Shown here: piece after piece, positions 62,924 to 64,000 of the stretch
How positions within the stretch are numbered: the stretch's first letter is position 1
Layout: each line of letters opens with the position of its first letter
From: Alphaproteobacteria bacterium
GTDB taxonomy: Bacteria > Pseudomonadota > Alphaproteobacteria > Rhizobiales > JAJFHC01
DNA length: 64,000 bases
Assembly (NCBI GenBank): GCA_021775805.1
Contig: JAJFHD010000105.1
Location: forward strand, 88,156-152,155
Direction: 5' to 3'
The notes under the pieces: model-generated
Told to the model about the DNA's origin: nothing
What the model saw: the letters and a program-made list of their open reading frames with translations, nothing else
The model's database searches: none
Program-made: the position numbers and the translations under genes

Positions 62924-64000
62924 TCAGCATTTGATGCGCGCCATGGACGGGTCGTAGAGCGGGGCAAGGCTGGCCTGGCAAGGGACCTTTTCTGTGGCCA
63001 CTTCAAGTTCGTAGGAGCCGGATTCAATGAATTCGTCGGTTACACCGTCAGGGTTTCGAACATAGCCATAACCCACCGGTTTGCCGATTGTGTAGCCGAA
63101 CCCTGCACTGGTCAGATAGCCCGCAGGTTCACCGTTGCGCAAAATGGTTTCACGGCCGACCAGCACGGTTTCCGCATTATCAAGCGTAAAACACACCAGC
63201 CGTTTCTTGAGCGGGGTTGTCGCAAAGCGCTCAGATGCGGCGCGGCCGATGAAATCGACGTTCGACTTGAGCTTCACGGCCCATCCGAGGCCGGCTTCAA
63301 ACGGGCTGTCATTGGGGGTGATGTCGCTGCCCCAGGCGCGATAGCCTTTTTCCAGCCTGAGGGACTCGATGGCCCGGTAGCCTGCCGGTGCGATGCCGTA
63401 TTTCTCACCGGCCTCGAAAAGGGCATCGAAGACGTCGCCGGTGGCCCCGATCGGCATGTGTAACTCCCAACCCAGTTCCCCGACATAGGTGATCCTCATT
63501 GCCCGAACGGTATGGCCTGCAATAACAACCTCGCGGACTTGGCCGAATGGGAATTCGCCGTGCGAGATGTCGTCACTGGTAATGCTGGACAGGACATCGC
63601 GGGCATGGGGCCCGAAGACCGACAGGGTTCCGAAATCCTCGGTGACATCGACGAGCTGCGCGTCCAGGCCAGACCTGATGTGCTGGGCGATCCAGGCGTA
63701 GTCATGGGTCCTGAAGCCGGTTCCTGTAACCAGGTAGTACATGTCACTGGCAAGACGTGCAGCGGTCAAATCGCATTCGATCCCACCCCTGGAATTGAGC
63801 ATCTGCGTATAGATGACCCGGCCGACCGGCTTGGCGACGTCGTTGGCGGCTATGTAGGAAAGCGCCTCTTCGGCGTCCTTGCCGCGCAACTCGAATTTTG
63901 CGAATGACGACTGGTCGAAGACGCCAACCCGGTTGCGCACAGCCTCGTGTTCGGCTGCCACATGGTCGAACCAGTTCTGGTGGCCCATGGAGTAAATATC
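62924..64000 (-). CDS. Dimethylglycine dehydrogenase-like flavoprotein, C-terminal part (third, cut by window)
   Basis: The frame is open to the right edge (DIYS stands before the first Met at 63988), so this is a 3' fragment of a larger gene. Visible are the GcvT-type folate-binding domain: VFDQSSFAKFELRG, MRITYVGELGWELHMP, RLEKGYRAWGSDITPNDSPF and GFGYTIGKPVGYGYVRNPDG. The FAD half should lie to the right. It ends 14 bases before the second DMGDH-like gene. Confidence 0.88.
   Translation of the reverse strand, partial: DIYSMGHQNWFDHVAAEHEAVRNRVGVFDQSSFAKFELRGKDAEEALSYIAANDVAKPVGRVIYTQMLNSRGGIECDLTAARLASDMYYLVTGTGFRTHDYAWIAQHIRSGLDAQLVDVTEDFGTLSVFGPHARDVLSSITSDDISHGEFPFGQVREVVIAGHTVRAMRITYVGELGWELHMPIGATGDVFDALFEAGEKYGIAPAGYRAIESLRLEKGYRAWGSDITPNDSPFEAGLGWAVKLKSNVDFIGRAASERFATTPLKKRLVCFTLDNAETVLVGRETILRNGEPAGYLTSAGFGYTIGKPVGYGYVRNPDGVTDEFIESGSYELEVATEKVPCQASLAPLYDPSMARIKC

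Overview
The window looks like chromosome of a free-living, probably marine alphaproteobacterium. The basis is a high-GC sequence, dense short-spaced operons with many ATGA start/stop overlaps, good Shine-Dalgarno (SD) sequences, a CycH/CcmI-like protein, a DcaP-type porin, a BCCT carrier, an RpiR-regulated betaine-type catabolic cluster, and three dimethylglycine-dehydrogenase-like flavoproteins. I see no rRNA, tRNA, CRISPR, transposase or integrase.

Layout. 1-3.0 kb: a cyclic-nucleotide-binding protein cut by the window edge, a secreted tetraheme cytochrome and a CcmI-like TPR protein. 3.3-6.4 kb: a divergent pair (two-domain glycosyltransferase and HD-like protein) flanked by two copies of a structured direct repeat, one of which forms the 3' end of the glycosyltransferase gene. 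6.5-15.3 kb: ATC-hydrolase-like protein, SDR, DUF2189 membrane protein, D-Ala-D-Ala ligase convergent with a secreted caspase-like protein, an orphan binding protein, and a binding protein/BCCT carrier operon closed by a clear terminator. 15.9-19.0 kb: amino-acid-synthesis-family protein, two-subunit CoA-transferase-type enzyme and SDR. 19.1-21.3 kb: DcaP porin and the 3' remnant of a second copy. 21.6-26.3 kb: fumarylacetoacetase, MBL-fold, FAD monooxygenase, DUF2783 and VOC operon, an aromatic-ring catabolic set. 26.4-30.6 kb: MAPEG protein, soluble two-PAS chemoreceptor and fatty acid desaturase.

30.6-39.1 kb: divergent RpiR-controlled cluster. Leftward are a DMGDH-like flavoprotein, an MDR dehydrogenase, an enolase-superfamily enzyme and a class III aminotransferase; rightward are RpiR, a Rieske oxygenase and a CMD protein. 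A perfect GTACA-TT-TGTAC palindrome lies between them. This fits N-demethylation and breakdown of a betaine-like compound. 39.5-45.2 kb: a YcaO enzyme and BTAD regulator converge on a Tat-exported animal-type heme peroxidase and an unrecognised 135-residue protein. This is the part of the window that looks least described. 45.5-53.5 kb: leftward run of gcdH, fused E1 alpha/beta, FabD-like acyltransferase, PhyH, cysteine-dioxygenase-like protein and four-domain rhodanese, with a divergent LysR. 54.9-64 kb: leftward amine/amide cluster with two tandem DMGDH-like genes, a choline-kinase-like phosphotransferase, a small AtzG/GatC-like protein, amidase, a decayed hydroxyisobutyrate-dehydrogenase gene, and two unknown genes, one of them DUF3726.

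All calls rest on reading translations and motifs; no database search was run.
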